In this document: piece by piece, positions 25,755 to 34,164 of the stretch
Position numbering within the stretch: position 1 is the first letter of the stretch
Layout: each line of letters begins with the position of its first letter
DNA from: JAWLEP01 sp964553045
GTDB lineage: Bacteria; Fermentibacterota; Fermentibacteria; Fermentibacterales; JCC-6
NCBI GenBank assembly: GCA_964553045.1
Contig: CAZKJG010000011.1
Coordinates: forward strand, 35,943-99,942
DNA length: 64,000 nt
Direction of reading: 5' to 3'
Translations under genes and position numbers: made by a program
Notes under the pieces: model-generated
What the model was told of the DNA's origin: nothing
Databases searched by the model: none
The model's input: the letters and a program-made list of their open reading frames with translations, nothing else

Positions 25755-26349
25755 CGTCGGCCACCCCCCGCATCCGCAGGCCCGACGGGTAACGTTCCCA
25801 CTGTGCGCCTCCCACGATGGGAAACAGCCTTGTGAAGCAGACGAACCGCCCCTCCAGCGTCCTGGCCAGTCCGTCCATGTCCATCCTTACCGGAAGGTCC
25901 ACGAATACGGTATCATGGCTGCTGAAGGCGTAGACGCGTTCCAACTCCTCGCTCTCCAGTCCGGCGCGTGCGGCCCAGGCTTCCGTCACCAGCTGAAGCT
26001 CCAGCGGTATATCCTTCCGCGACGGCGCCTCCGGAAGCGTATCCATCACAGGCGAGGATGCGGAATCGACGTATATCGAGCATGGAGTGGTCTCCCATGA
26101 TGCTTCCGCCAGCTGATCCTCCGGCTCGGGCAGGGAATCCTCAGGAAACACCCGAATCTCCACGCCGTCAACATGGTCCGGCTGTTCTTCGCCGCCCCGC
26201 AGATCCAGGTCCTCGGTGCGGTCGGCCGGCTCAACACCCAGCTTGCGGTTCACGTACGCCATTCCCGCCCACATGGCCACAGCCACCAGGACGATGATGA
26301 CGGCCACGGCCGCCAGCTCCAGAAGCAGCCTCCTTACGTCCTCCATCAC
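25744..26349 (-). CDS. Membrane-anchored GerM-like protein
   Basis: 201 residues. One N-terminal membrane segment (LLLELAAVAVIIVLVAVAMWAGMAY) is followed by an acidic spacer and a C-terminal domain (about 90-195: IRVFPEDS... VFVDLPVRMDMDG... RFVCFTRLFPIVGGAQ). The position between a cell-wall amidase and murI/rph/rdgB is where GerMN-domain proteins are often found, and the strand pattern fits loosely. The protein is weakly conserved, so the domain call is tentative. Start: GTG at 26349 or ATG at 26346, overlapping the amidase stop. Confidence 0.6.
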   Translation of the reverse strand: MMEDVRRLLLELAAVAVIIVLVAVAMWAGMAYVNRKLGVEPADRTEDLDLRGGEEQPDHVDGVEIRVFPEDSLPEPEDQLAEASWETTPCSIYVDSASSPVMDTLPEAPSRKDIPLELQLVTEAWAARAGLESEELERVYAFSSHDTVFVDLPVRMDMDGLARTLEGRFVCFTRLFPIVGGAQWERYPSGLRMRGVADGVR

Positions 26350-27545
26350 CTTTCCGCCCCCCGGGCTGCGAGGTCCGTACCGGAGAAGTCCATAATGGCT
26401 GCTACAATAGCCTCCGCGGACTGGTAACGGAAGTCCAGCTGCCGCAGAAGCCGCTCCTCGTCCCGGTTGGAGATGAAGGCCAGCTCCACCAGCACAGACG
26501 GCATGAAAGCGCCCCGCAGCACGTAGAAGCCCGCCTGCTTGACGCCCCGGTCCGGCTGGCCGGTCCCCATGCCCGCCAGCCTGCGCTGAATGGCCCCCGC
26601 CAGCTCGCTGCTCTGGTTCAGGTAGAGTCTCTGCGCTATGTCGGCCAGCAGGAAGGAAAGGGGATCCTCCGGTGACTCCGGCCTCTCCTCGTCGTACATT
26701 GCGGCCCGGTTCTCCAGGGCCGCGACCGCCCGGGCGTCATCCGTTCTCGCCCGGGAAAGGAAATAGGTTTCGATCCCCCGAGCGGAGCGGTTGGTGGAAG
26801 CGTTGCAGTGTATGCTGACGAAGAGATCGGCCCTCTCCCTGTTGGCGATTCTGGTCCTCTCACCCAGCGACACGTAGCTGTCATCCTCACGAGTCAATAC
26901 GACACGAAGATCGGGACATCTTATCTTTAGAAGGTCCCTTACCAGCAGAGCGATTTCCAGCGTCCGGTCCTTCTCGTAACTTCCCGAGTACCCCACCGCC
27001 CCGGGATCGCGGCCACCGTGCCCGGGATCGAGAACGACGCAGTCGAACTCCTCCAGCCAGGGCGATGTCTGTCCGCTCTCGAAAGAGGCGTAGACGATCG
27101 AGTCGGGATAGGAAGCGGCCGCAGATACACTCCCCTCCTCGGGGTCCGGGGGACCTTCCCAGGCCAGGTCGGGAAGCTCCACCCGCTCGGCCGATCTCAT
27201 GAATACCAGCATGACGGTGCTGTCGGGTCTCATGGCGTACTCCAGCGTGGCCAGGCTGCTGTCCATCTGCACTCGAAGCACCGTGGAATCATCGGACAGC
27301 TCGATGGGGCCGGTCCAGAATGTGGAATCGTAGGCAGGGGCTTCCATGGGTAGGCCGGACCTCAGCTCGAGCCGGTAGCCGTCAACGGACACCTCCGGCG
27401 ACAGAGGGACTGTGTCACATCGGAGCTCCAGGAGCAGGCCGTCCATTCTGGGCATGACGCGGACCGAGAGCGGAGACGAGGAAACCGCGACCGCAAGAAG
27501 GATTGCAGCCGGAAGAACGAGTGCTCTATCCCTGCCGCTGCTCAT
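26346..27545 (-). CDS. N-acetylmuramoyl-L-alanine amidase (Amidase_3)
   Basis: 399 residues, exported (signal LVLPAAILLAVAVSSSP). Residues about 25-170 form a beta-rich AMIN-like region. The catalytic domain follows with the zinc-site motifs VVLDPGHGGRDPGAVG (His and later Glu), LTREDDSYVSLGERTRIANRE, FVSIHCNAS (second His) and PSVLVELAFISN (catalytic Glu). This is the set expected of an active peptidoglycan amidase cutting the MurNAc-L-Ala bond. A 50-residue insert after ETYFLSR (LENRAAMYDEERPES...) is common in AmiC-type enzymes. The gene overlaps both smpB upstream and the GerM-like gene downstream. Confidence 0.93.
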   Translation of the reverse strand: MSSGRDRALVLPAAILLAVAVSSSPLSVRVMPRMDGLLLELRCDTVPLSPEVSVDGYRLELRSGLPMEAPAYDSTFWTGPIELSDDSTVLRVQMDSSLATLEYAMRPDSTVMLVFMRSAERVELPDLAWEGPPDPEEGSVSAAASYPDSIVYASFESGQTSPWLEEFDCVVLDPGHGGRDPGAVGYSGSYEKDRTLEIALLVRDLLKIRCPDLRVVLTREDDSYVSLGERTRIANRERADLFVSIHCNASTNRSARGIETYFLSRARTDDARAVAALENRAAMYDEERPESPEDPLSFLLADIAQRLYLNQSSELAGAIQRRLAGMGTGQPDRGVKQAGFYVLRGAFMPSVLVELAFISNRDEERLLRQLDFRYQSAEAIVAAIMDFSGTDLAARGAER

Positions 27546-27987
27546 GCTTCATGGCCGCCCGCATGCGGCGATTCTGTTCGCGCTGCGCGATGTCGCGCCT
27601 CTTGTCGTACTGTCTCTTGCCGCGGCAGAAACCCAGCGCGACCTTTGCCCGGCCCCTGCGCAGGTGCAGGTCGAGGGGAATCAGCGTATAGCCCTTCTCC
27701 CTCACTCTGCGGTGCATCCTCCGTAACTCCGATCGGTGGGCCAGCAGCTTCCTCCGGCGGTCGGGCACATGGTTGTCGCGGGCCATATCGTACTCGGCGA
27801 TGTGCGCTTCGTGCAGCCAGAGCTCTCCCCTGTCGTCGAAGTCGGCGTAGGCGCCCTTGAGGCTCACCCTGCCCTCACGTACGGACTTTATCTCCGAGCC
27901 CACCAGGACGATGCCCACCTCCAGGGAATCCAGTATGTGGTAGTCGTGCCTGGCCTTTCTGTTGCGGGCAATGACCTTCGTTCCCAT
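27526..27987 (-). CDS. smpB: SsrA-binding protein SmpB
   Basis: 153 residues. It binds tmRNA and delivers it to stalled ribosomes. IARNRKARHDYHILDSLEVGIVLVGSEIKSVREGRVSLKGAYA, HIAEYDMA and the basic C-terminal tail (LGFCRGKRQYDKRRDIAQRE) are diagnostic. The ATG at 27987 follows GGAGG; five upstream in-frame codons are not needed. It is the first gene of the minus-strand operon smpB, amidase, GerM-like, murI, rph, rdgB. No tmRNA gene was seen in the window. Confidence 0.96.
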   Translation of the reverse strand: MGTKVIARNRKARHDYHILDSLEVGIVLVGSEIKSVREGRVSLKGAYADFDDRGELWLHEAHIAEYDMARDNHVPDRRRKLLAHRSELRRMHRRVREKGYTLIPLDLHLRRGRAKVALGFCRGKRQYDKRRDIAQREQNRRMRAAMKHEQRQG

Positions 27988-28049
27988 AGACCTCCGTTCC
28001 ACGGAGAATATATCCCTCGAGGCCCCTCTCTCAAATCACCCCCGGGGGA

Positions 28050-28078
28050 TTGACGCCCGGCCCGGCGCTTTCTAGTAT
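28050..28078 (+). promoter_or_regulatory. Promoter of tRNA-Leu
   Basis: TTGACG, exactly 17 bases, TAGTAT. The predicted start of transcription is about 5-7 bases before the mature tRNA end, as expected for a stable RNA gene. Confidence 0.7.
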
Positions 28079-28089
28079 CGCCGGGCAAA

Positions 28090-28177
28090 GCCGAAGTGGC
28101 GGAACTGGCAGACGCGCTGCGTTCAGGGCGCAGTGAGGCTAGTCCTCGTGGGGGTTCGAATCCCCCCTTCGGTACCA
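28090..28177 (+). tRNA. tRNA-Leu (anticodon CAG), CCA encoded
   Basis: 88 bases that fold as a class II tRNA. The acceptor stem is GCCGAAG/CTTCGGT with a terminal G-T pair. The D-arm GGCGGAACTGGCAGAC is followed by the anticodon stem CTGCG/CGCAG around TTCAGGG (anticodon CAG), a long variable arm GAGGCTAGTCCTC, T-arm GGGGGTTCGAATCCCCC, discriminator A and an encoded CCA. It decodes CUG, a heavily used leucine codon in this GC-rich genome. Confidence 0.97.
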
Positions 28178-28179
28178 CG

Positions 28180-28220
28180 GCCAAAGGGGCTCCAGTGCGT
28201 TGCGCTGGAGCCCCTTTGGC
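28180..28220 (+). terminator. 16-bp perfect hairpin just after tRNA-Leu
   Basis: The arms 28180-28195 and 28205-28220 are perfectly complementary (16 base pairs, starting GCCAAAGGGGCTCC) around a 9-base loop, three bases after the tRNA CCA. It is the strongest hairpin in the region and would stop or process the tRNA transcript. There is no U-tract after it, so intrinsic termination is not certain. Confidence 0.5.
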
Positions 28221-28392
28221 GAGGCAGTTTGCTTTCGCAAACTGCACCGTTGCGCACCCCTGACAAAAAGGCACCCGCGTTGCGCTGGAGCCCCTTTGGC
28301 GAGGCAGTTTGCTTTCGCAAACTGCACCGTTGCGCACCCCTGACAAAAAGGCACCCGCGTTGCGCTGGAGCCCTTTGGCGAGGCAGTTTGCT
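28197..28392. repeat. 80-base tandem repeat, 2.4 copies, containing hairpins
   Basis: Units at 28197-28276 and 28277-28356 are identical over 80 bases; a third copy starts at 28357, loses one C and diverges after about 28392. Each full unit contains a perfect 9-bp hairpin GCAGTTTGC-TTTC-GCAAACTGC (28224-28245 in the first copy). The repeat fills most of the 266-base interval between tRNA-Leu and rfbC, where I see no gene. Spurious open frames across it merely repeat the same peptide. It could be a recently amplified short element or part of a processed small RNA. Confidence 0.85.
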
Positions 28393-28443
28393 ATGTCGCC
28401 AGCTGAATCTGTAGGGCTGTCGCTCCACCCATTTGAGCCTGTA

Positions 28444-29001
28444 TCAGGGAGCCAGGAGCCTCGATATCTCGCCGGTATCGAGCTCTGAGAGTGTCGGGTT
28501 GGCTCCGTCCCTCTCGGAGACCACGGGATTCTCGATGCCCCACTCGATCCCCAGAGCGGGGTCGTTCCAGGCAAGGCCGTGCTCGTCCTCGCCCGTGAAG
28601 TACCTGCTGACAAGGTAGATGAGCGAAGAGGCCTCGCGGGTTGCGTAGCCGTGGGCCACCCCCGGAGGTATCCACAGCGCCTCTGGACGCTCCGCTTCCA
28701 GCTCGATGGTCTGCACCCTGCCCATCGTGGGCTTGAAGGGTCTGACGTCCACCAGTACGGCCGTTATCCTCCCCGCGGCCAGGAACCAGTAGTCGGTCTG
28801 GAGAAGGTGGTAGTGCAGGCCCCTTACGACCCCCGGCCGTGAGTGTGAGCAGTTCATCTGCAGGTCGTCGGAGAACTCGCTGCCGGCCCATGAGCGTCGA
28901 AAGGCCTCGGTGAACGTCCCCCTTCGGTCGGTGTGCCGGGCCAGTGGGTACACGAACGTGTCCTCAATGGAAGTGCTGCGCTTCTTTGGCTCCAAGGCCA
29001 C
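28444..29001 (-). CDS. rfbC: dTDP-4-dehydrorhamnose 3,5-epimerase-like protein
   Basis: 185 residues, a single cupin. It epimerises dTDP-4-keto-6-deoxyglucose on the way to dTDP-rhamnose for envelope polysaccharides. Visible: DRRGTFTEAFRRS, MNCSHSRPGVVRGLHYH (the catalytic His region), WFLAAGRITAVLVDVR, WIPPGVAHGYAT and YFTGEDEHGLAWNDPALGIEW. No other rhamnose genes (rfbABD) are adjacent. A promoter with a perfect TTGACA lies at 29042-29069. Other RmlC-like sugar epimerases are possible. Confidence 0.9.
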   Translation of the reverse strand: MALEPKKRSTSIEDTFVYPLARHTDRRGTFTEAFRRSWAGSEFSDDLQMNCSHSRPGVVRGLHYHLLQTDYWFLAAGRITAVLVDVRPFKPTMGRVQTIELEAERPEALWIPPGVAHGYATREASSLIYLVSRYFTGEDEHGLAWNDPALGIEWGIENPVVSERDGANPTLSELDTGEISRLLAP

Positions 29002-29041
29002 CTCCGGCTATCTTCGAGAAGCCCTGCTGATTCCAAGCCAA

Positions 29042-29069
29042 CTAGTATGCCGGACCCGCATTCTGTCAA
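29042..29069 (-). promoter_or_regulatory. Promoter of rfbC
   Basis: Minus strand: TTGACA, 16 bases, TACTAG, about 41 bases upstream of the rfbC start. Confidence 0.6.
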
Positions 29070-29086
29070 CAGCCAGGGAGGTATCC

Positions 29087-29722
29087 GTGAGAAGAGATGG
29101 GAGAGTCGAGGCGCTCCTGGAGAGGCTGCCGGCCCTCTACCCCGACGCCGGGTGCCTTCTGGAATACGGCGGCAGGCCGGAACGTCTTCTCGTGGCCACC
29201 ATACTCTCGGCGCAGACCACCGACGCCGCGGTAAACCGGGTTACGCCCGAAATCTGGCGACGATGGCCGGACCTGCGAGACCTTGCCGAAGCCGACAGCT
29301 CCGAGGTCGAAGAGGTGATCCACTCGCTTGGCTTCTTCCGCAGCAAGGCCGAATCCATACGGAAGGCGGCCGCCACTGTCCTCCGGCGTCATCAGGGTCG
29401 GGTTCCGGACCGGATGGAGGCCCTGCTTGGGCTTCCGGGGGTCGGTCGAAAGACGGCCAACGTGGTTCTCGGCGAAGCTTTCGGCAGACCCGCCATGATA
29501 GTGGACACCCATGTGAAGAGGCTGTCCGGAAGGCTGGATCTGACCAGGCATGACAGGCCGGACAGGATCGAGTCCGTCCTGTCCGGACTGATCCCCGAGT
29601 CGAGGCAGACCGCATTCAGCCACCAGCTGGGCTTTCACGGAAGGAGGGTGTGCACCTCCCGGTCGCCCGGGTGCCGAAGCTGCCCTCTGCTGGACATCTG
29701 CCCCAGGCGGGGAGTGCGCTGA
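29087..29722 (+). CDS. nth: Endonuclease III
   Basis: 211 residues. It is a base-excision DNA glycosylase/AP lyase for oxidised pyrimidines. LLVATILSAQTTDAAVN, the helix-hairpin-helix LLGLPGVGRKTANVV with the catalytic Lys, VDTHVKRLSGRL with the catalytic Asp, and the C-terminal [4Fe-4S] loop C-x6-C-x2-C-x5-C (CTSRSPGCRSCPLLDIC) are complete. The start is a GTG at 29087 six bases after AGGGAGG; the upstream in-frame extension lies in the rfbC promoter region. Confidence 0.96.
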   Translation: MRRDGRVEALLERLPALYPDAGCLLEYGGRPERLLVATILSAQTTDAAVNRVTPEIWRRWPDLRDLAEADSSEVEEVIHSLGFFRSKAESIRKAAATVLRRHQGRVPDRMEALLGLPGVGRKTANVVLGEAFGRPAMIVDTHVKRLSGRLDLTRHDRPDRIESVLSGLIPESRQTAFSHQLGFHGRRVCTSRSPGCRSCPLLDICPRRGVR

Positions 29723-29741
29723 GCAGGCCGGGGCCTAGAAA

Positions 29742-29763
29742 AAAGGGCCCCGGAGGGCCCTTT
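29742..29763. terminator. Bidirectional intrinsic terminator between nth and the secreted protein gene
   Basis: AAAGGGCCC-CGGA-GGGCCCTTT: a 9-bp perfect stem with a 4-base loop, flanked by an A-run on the left (giving a U-run in minus-strand transcripts) and TTT on the right. It lies between two convergent genes. Confidence 0.8.
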
Positions 29764-29783
29764 CCACAACCTGTGCCTGTGCT

Positions 29784-30398
29784 CTAGTCCAGGTCTCCCA
29801 GATCAACGGCCCAGTGGTAGCCGTCGGAGCGGACATCGACACCCATCCTGGTGTAGGTGTCTCCGTCCTCGTCCTCGAGCTGGATGTCGTAGGTGCCCGG
29901 GTTTACGTAGAATGTGAAGCTGTCGCCGGGTACGATCACCTCTGAGCCCAGCCGGTCGTCACCCCAGCTGGAGGCCGACGAGCTGCTGCAGTAGACGTAG
30001 TAGACGGTGTAGTTGCCGAGGTCGTTGTAGATGGTCACCGGAGCACCCGAGTTCATGCTCGAGCCGCCGCCAACGGTGGCCTCACCCATATCGTCGAGGG
30101 TGACGTTCCAGTAGTAGGTGCCGTTCACGGGCACGCCCCAGCGGATGTACTCGTCGCCGTCCTCGTCCACCAGCTTCATGTCGTAGGTGCCATCTGGCAG
30201 GTTGAAGCGCTTGGTGGACCCCGAGGATATCACCTCGGTGTCACCCAGCCAGTCTCCGCCCCATTCGCTGTCGGTCTCGGCGGAGATGTAGACGTACCAG
30301 ATGTCCCAGCCGCCGGTGTCGTTGGCGATCACGACCTCCCCGGCAAACATGGGTGCAGCCAGCGCCAGCATCAGGGTCAGGGCAAGAAAGTTCCTCAT
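29784..30398 (-). CDS. Secreted protein with two tandem homologous domains
   Basis: 204 residues with a signal peptide (FLALTLMLALAAPMFAG). The mature protein is an internal duplication: about residues 22-105 and 118-204 align with each other throughout. Compare VVIANDTGGWDIWYVYISAE with VTIYNDLGNYTVYYVYCSSS, GTYDMKLVDEDGDEYIRWGV with GTYDIQLEDEDGDTYTRMGV, and YYWNVTLDDM with YHWAVDLGDL. It is acidic and rich in Tyr/Trp/Asp, suggesting a beta-sandwich, perhaps calcium-binding at the DEDGDxY loops. I do not recognise a named family. A promoter (30432-30459) precedes it and a terminator follows. Confidence 0.8.
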   Translation of the reverse strand: MRNFLALTLMLALAAPMFAGEVVIANDTGGWDIWYVYISAETDSEWGGDWLGDTEVISSGSTKRFNLPDGTYDMKLVDEDGDEYIRWGVPVNGTYYWNVTLDDMGEATVGGGSSMNSGAPVTIYNDLGNYTVYYVYCSSSSASSWGDDRLGSEVIVPGDSFTFYVNPGTYDIQLEDEDGDTYTRMGVDVRSDGYHWAVDLGDLD

Positions 30399-30431
30399 GA
30401 ATCCTCCTTCCGTCTTGCCAACCTCTGCATT

Positions 30432-30459
30432 ACACTACTTTCAGCAGATAGCGAGTCAA
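30432..30459 (-). promoter_or_regulatory. Promoter of the duplicated secreted protein
   Basis: Minus strand: TTGACT, 16 bases, TAGTGT, about 34 bases before the ATG. A second minus-strand TTGACA lies further upstream near 30530, and a weaker plus-strand pair (TTGCTA, 17 bases, TATTCC at 30486-30514) could serve the divergent protease gene. Confidence 0.5.
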
Positions 30460-30563
30460 TAGCCTTCGGGGCCATGACACGAGTATTGCTACCGGCGGGA
30501 ACGTTTTCTATTCCCCCGGTTATTGCCAGTGTCAAACGACGGCGGGTACGGGAAGGGACGAAA

Positions 30564-33500
30564 ATGGGCGCTATCCTCATGCTGACATGCATCTTGACGG
30601 TAAGCGCATCCCCCTGGACGGTCCACGAACTGGACCTTTCGGGAATGCGGACAACGCTGACACGCGCCGAGGCCGGCTGGATTCCGTCGGCCGAATCCAG
30701 TGTCAGGGGCTGGCGAGCGGGACTTCCGGACTTGCCGCTGATCTACCGCGAACTGGAGATTCCCGCCGGGACCCGGGCCACGGAGGTGAGGGTCCGCGAG
30801 GCCCGATGGCGGACGGTATCCGCCGATGTCCGCGTTCCGCCGCTGCCCTCCCCCACCCCCCTGGAGATGCTTCCGGAGGCCGGCTCGCCCCCGGCCGACC
30901 CCGGCATCTACTCCTCCGAAACCTACTACCCGACTAAGCCGGCGGTTCTTTCGGGCACCCGTCAGCGGCCCCGGGGCGCCCGGGCGGTGGTGCTGGTGCA
31001 TCCCTTTCGCTGGCGGCCGTCCGACGGAAGACTTCAAAGGCTCGAACACCTGAGCCTGGAGGTGGCAACCGAGCCCGTGGCGGAGTCGGGACGGGGGTGG
31101 GCCACCGGTACGATGGACTCGGCCGGCGGTGGAATGCTGATAGTAACCGACGCCGCGCTGGAGGCCACCTTCGAGGAGCTGGCGCAGCGCAGGACCGCGC
31201 AGGGTATTCCGACAGATATCGTTCCGGTGGACGAGGCCGTGGGCGGCATGCCGGGAAGGGACGACGCCGAGAAGCTCAGGAACTACGTTACAGACTACCA
31301 TGCCGAGTACGGCATAGAGTACCTGCTCCTGGGCGGGGACACCAACCTGGTGCCCTTCCGAAAGGCCTACGCGATGACATGCCAGGCCAATATCCATCCC
31401 CGTGAGGACTCACTGCCGTGCGACCTCTACTTCGCCGACCTCGACGGCGACTGGGACGCCAACGGCAACGGCGTTTTCGGCGAGGTGGATGACGACGTCG
31501 ACCTCTACCCCGACCTGCACGTGGGACGGGCGCCCGTGGAGAACCTGGAGGAGGCCGAAGCATTCGTGGGCAAGATAGCGGCCTACGAGGACCTGCTGCA
31601 GAGCGACTACTTCCAGAGGGCGCTGTTCCTGGCGGCCATACTCTGGACCAACCCGTACACGGACAGCGCGGAGAGCAAGGACCTCATAGACGATGAGCAC
31701 GTCCCAGGCTGGTTCGAGATAACCAAGCTCTACGAATCGCTGGGTAACGAGAATCTCGCCAACACCATGCAGGCCCTGAACGACGGCACCAACATGGTCA
31801 ATCACGACGGCCACGCCTGGTACTCGTCAATTGGCGTGGGGGACGACTACATGACCGCCGAGCACTTCGACGCCATAGACTCCGACGGCAGGTACGCGGC
31901 ATTCATGTACTCCATCGGATGCTGGAGCGCCGCCTTCGACTTCGACGCCGTGGCGGAGCACTTCGTAACCAATCCGTACGGATGCGGAGTGGCCTGGATC
32001 GGCAACTCCAGCTACGGATGGGGCTCCCCGGGCAACCCCACCTTCGGATACTCCGACATACTCGACCAGCGCTTCTTCGGTTTTCTCTTCGACCATCCCG
32101 GGGCCACGCTGGGCCAGCTGGTATCCATGACCAAGGAGACCTACATACCGTTCGGGCAGTGGGAGAACGTCTACCGCTGGCACATCTACGACGTAAACCT
32201 CCTGGGCGACCCCTCCTTCCGTCCCTACAGACAGTACCCGGAGGCACCCTCACTGGACTGTCCGGAAATGGTCTCGGCAAATACCCGGGCCTTCCCCGTC
32301 CAGGTATCGGACGTGGAGACCGACGGCCTCGCCCTATGCGTCAGTGACCAGGGCTCCGAGAACCATGTGGAGGAGCTGGACGCCTCGGGCTACGCGACGG
32401 TCCTTTTCGGCGGGGCACCGGCGCCCCCTGTGAACGTAACGGTCACCGGCCCCGGCGTACGTCGCACCTCTGTGCAGGTGCCGGGGGAAGAGGGTCCCTC
32501 CCCGGCAATCTCCAGCATTCAGATAACCGGACCGGGAGGCGAGGACTACCTGGCTCCGGGGAACGCGTCCCACGTCGACCTGATCCTCCGCAACCAGGGT
32601 ACGCAGACGCTGGACGGCCTGGACCTGGTCCTCGATTCCTGCAGCGGCCCCGCCACCGTACTGGAGGACTCGATGTACTTCCCACCCCTGGCGCCAGGCG
32701 ACAGCGCCGCAGGGTCGGAGCCCTTCGACCTTCTTGTAGCCGAAGGAGCCTCCAGCGGACAACCCGTTCACCTCTACATATCGGGGTACACCGCCGGCGG
32801 CACGTGGGACCTTCCCCTGTCGCTTCTGGTTCAGGCTCCCGGCCTGTACTTCGCAACCTACGGCGTTGATGACGGCGCGGGAGGCAACGGCAACGGCTTC
32901 CCCGAACCCGGGGAGTCCTTCCTGCTGGAGGTCTCGATAGCCAATCTGGGTCTGCAGGATGCCGACAGCGTCTCGCTGGTGATGAGCCAACCTCCCTCCT
33001 GGATGAGCTGGACGACGGACAGCTCGTGGGTGGAGGACATAGGGTGCGATTCCACGGAGACCTTTACCGTGGAGGCAGCGCTGGACCCGTCAGCACCGTC
33101 ACCCTCGTTCCCCTGGCTGTTCTTCGATCTCCTCACCCCCTCCTACTCCACCGTTGACACCCTGCGGCTCACCGTCGGCGTCACCGGCGTCTCCAACGAC
33201 GTGGAGTCCGGTCCCGCCGGATGGACGCACTCCGGAGCCGGAGACATGTGGCACATAACCAGCGATCAGAGCCACTCGCCATCCCACAGCTGGTTCTGCG
33301 GAAGCTCCTCCGGATACCAGCAGAACATGGACTGCGGTCTGCAGAGTCCGGACCTGGTTCTGGCCCCCGGGGCCCATCTGAGCTTCTGGGGCGCCTTCGA
33401 CGCGGCCATCTACGGGACGGACGGCCTATATGTCCTGATCCACAGGCTGAGCACGATGGAAACGGATACCCTGGACTTCATAGGGTCCGGAGGGGCCCTG

Positions 33501-33959
33501 GGGGGAGCGGCGAAGGGCCAGGGCACCGGATGGGCACAGTGGGGCTACGACCTGGAGGGCTATGGGGCCGGAGAGCAGGTGCAGCTGGAGTTCCGTTTCA
33601 TCTCCGACTCCGACCCCGAGAACGGAACCGGGTTCCTGGTAGACGACATAACAGTTTCCGGCGCCTACACGGGATCCATGGGGGTGCGGGGCGGCTCCGC
33701 CCCCACCATGCCGCTGGGCAACCCCTACCCCAGCCCCTCGAGGGGACTGTTCACGGTACCCGTGCGGCTTCCGGGGCCGGTGCAGTGGACCGTCGGCGTG
33801 TACGACCTGGCCGGCCGCCTGATGGCGAGAGCCTCCGGGAGCGGCTTCGCAAGCGAGCTCTTCAGCGCCGGGGAAGCGGGCATGTCCTCCGGCGTCTACC
33901 TGGTGCGGCTGGCAAGCGGCGACAGCTCCTGGACCCGGAGGCTGGTACTCCTCCGTTGA
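30564..33959 (+). CDS. Secreted C25 (gingipain-like) cysteine peptidase with type IX-like sorting tail
   Basis: 1131 residues. The parts in order are a short signal peptide (ILMLTCILTVSASP), a propeptide-like region with WRAGLPDLPLIYRELEIPAGT, and the catalytic C25 domain from about 210 to 570. In it, the His of NHDGHAW (residue 417) and the Cys of YSIGCWSAAFD (residue 453) are the expected dyad; LLLGGDTNLVPFRKAY and DLYPDLHVGRAPV are typical. Beta-sandwich regions follow, and about 80 C-terminal residues (GNPYPSPSRGLFTVPV... SGVYLVRL... RRLVLLR) form a Por-secretion/T9SS type A-like sorting domain. The ATG at 30564 follows AAGGGA. It should be exported and act on the cell surface or outside. 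Confidence 0.88.
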   Translation: MGAILMLTCILTVSASPWTVHELDLSGMRTTLTRAEAGWIPSAESSVRGWRAGLPDLPLIYRELEIPAGTRATEVRVREARWRTVSADVRVPPLPSPTPLEMLPEAGSPPADPGIYSSETYYPTKPAVLSGTRQRPRGARAVVLVHPFRWRPSDGRLQRLEHLSLEVATEPVAESGRGWATGTMDSAGGGMLIVTDAALEATFEELAQRRTAQGIPTDIVPVDEAVGGMPGRDDAEKLRNYVTDYHAEYGIEYLLLGGDTNLVPFRKAYAMTCQANIHPREDSLPCDLYFADLDGDWDANGNGVFGEVDDDVDLYPDLHVGRAPVENLEEAEAFVGKIAAYEDLLQSDYFQRALFLAAILWTNPYTDSAESKDLIDDEHVPGWFEITKLYESLGNENLANTMQALNDGTNMVNHDGHAWYSSIGVGDDYMTAEHFDAIDSDGRYAAFMYSIGCWSAAFDFDAVAEHFVTNPYGCGVAWIGNSSYGWGSPGNPTFGYSDILDQRFFGFLFDHPGATLGQLVSMTKETYIPFGQWENVYRWHIYDVNLLGDPSFRPYRQYPEAPSLDCPEMVSANTRAFPVQVSDVETDGLALCVSDQGSENHVEELDASGYATVLFGGAPAPPVNVTVTGPGVRRTSVQVPGEEGPSPAISSIQITGPGGEDYLAPGNASHVDLILRNQGTQTLDGLDLVLDSCSGPATVLEDSMYFPPLAPGDSAAGSEPFDLLVAEGASSGQPVHLYISGYTAGGTWDLPLSLLVQAPGLYFATYGVDDGAGGNGNGFPEPGESFLLEVSIANLGLQDADSVSLVMSQPPSWMSWTTDSSWVEDIGCDSTETFTVEAALDPSAPSPSFPWLFFDLLTPSYSTVDTLRLTVGVTGVSNDVESGPAGWTHSGAGDMWHITSDQSHSPSHSWFCGSSSGYQQNMDCGLQSPDLVLAPGAHLSFWGAFDAAIYGTDGLYVLIHRLSTMETDTLDFIGSGGALGGAAKGQGTGWAQWGYDLEGYGAGEQVQLEFRFISDSDPENGTGFLVDDITVSGAYTGSMGVRGGSAPTMPLGNPYPSPSRGLFTVPVRLPGPVQWTVGVYDLAGRLMARASGSGFASELFSAGEAGMSSGVYLVRLASGDSSWTRRLVLLR

Positions 33960-33965
33960 CGCGAA

Positions 33966-33992
33966 GGGCGGGCGCCGGACCGGCGCCCGCCC
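33966..33992 (+). terminator. Strong GC hairpin after the C25 peptidase gene
   Basis: A 13-bp perfect stem (33966-33978 with 33980-33992) around a single A, starting six bases after the stop codon and followed by CATTTCAT. The T-tract is poor, but the position and stability suit a terminator. Confidence 0.6.
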
Positions 33993-34164
33993 CATTTCAT
34001 ACCTCCCCGCCGTTGCATTCAAGTGCCTNNNNNNNNNNNNNNNNNNNNNNNNNNNNNNNNNNNNNNNNNNNNNNNNNNNNNNNNNNNNNNNNNNNNNNNN
34101 NNNNNNNNNNNNNNNNNNNNNNNNNNNNCATTTCATACCTCCCCGCCGTTGCATTCAAGTGCCT
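33993..34164. repeat. Identical 36-base copies on both sides of the assembly gap
   Basis: The 36 bases that end at the gap (33993-34028, starting CATTTCATACCTCCCC) are repeated exactly as the first 36 bases after it (34129-34164). Such matching contig ends suggest the two contigs overlap here and the N run may not represent missing sequence. Confidence 0.9.
34029..34128. other. Assembly gap (100 N)
   Basis: Exactly 100 unknown bases, the conventional placeholder for a scaffold gap of unknown size. It separates the terminator of the C25 peptidase gene from the 3' end of the FG-GAP gene; no gene need be missing. Confidence 0.99.

Noticed and set aside
28197..28392. CRISPR array
   Set aside because: The whole 80-base unit is repeated without variable spacers, and no cas genes are present.
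28123..28613. Minus-strand frames repeating the peptides ANCLAKGAPAQR and similar
   Set aside because: They translate the 80-base tandem repeat and the antisense of tRNA-Leu; no start signal or domain.
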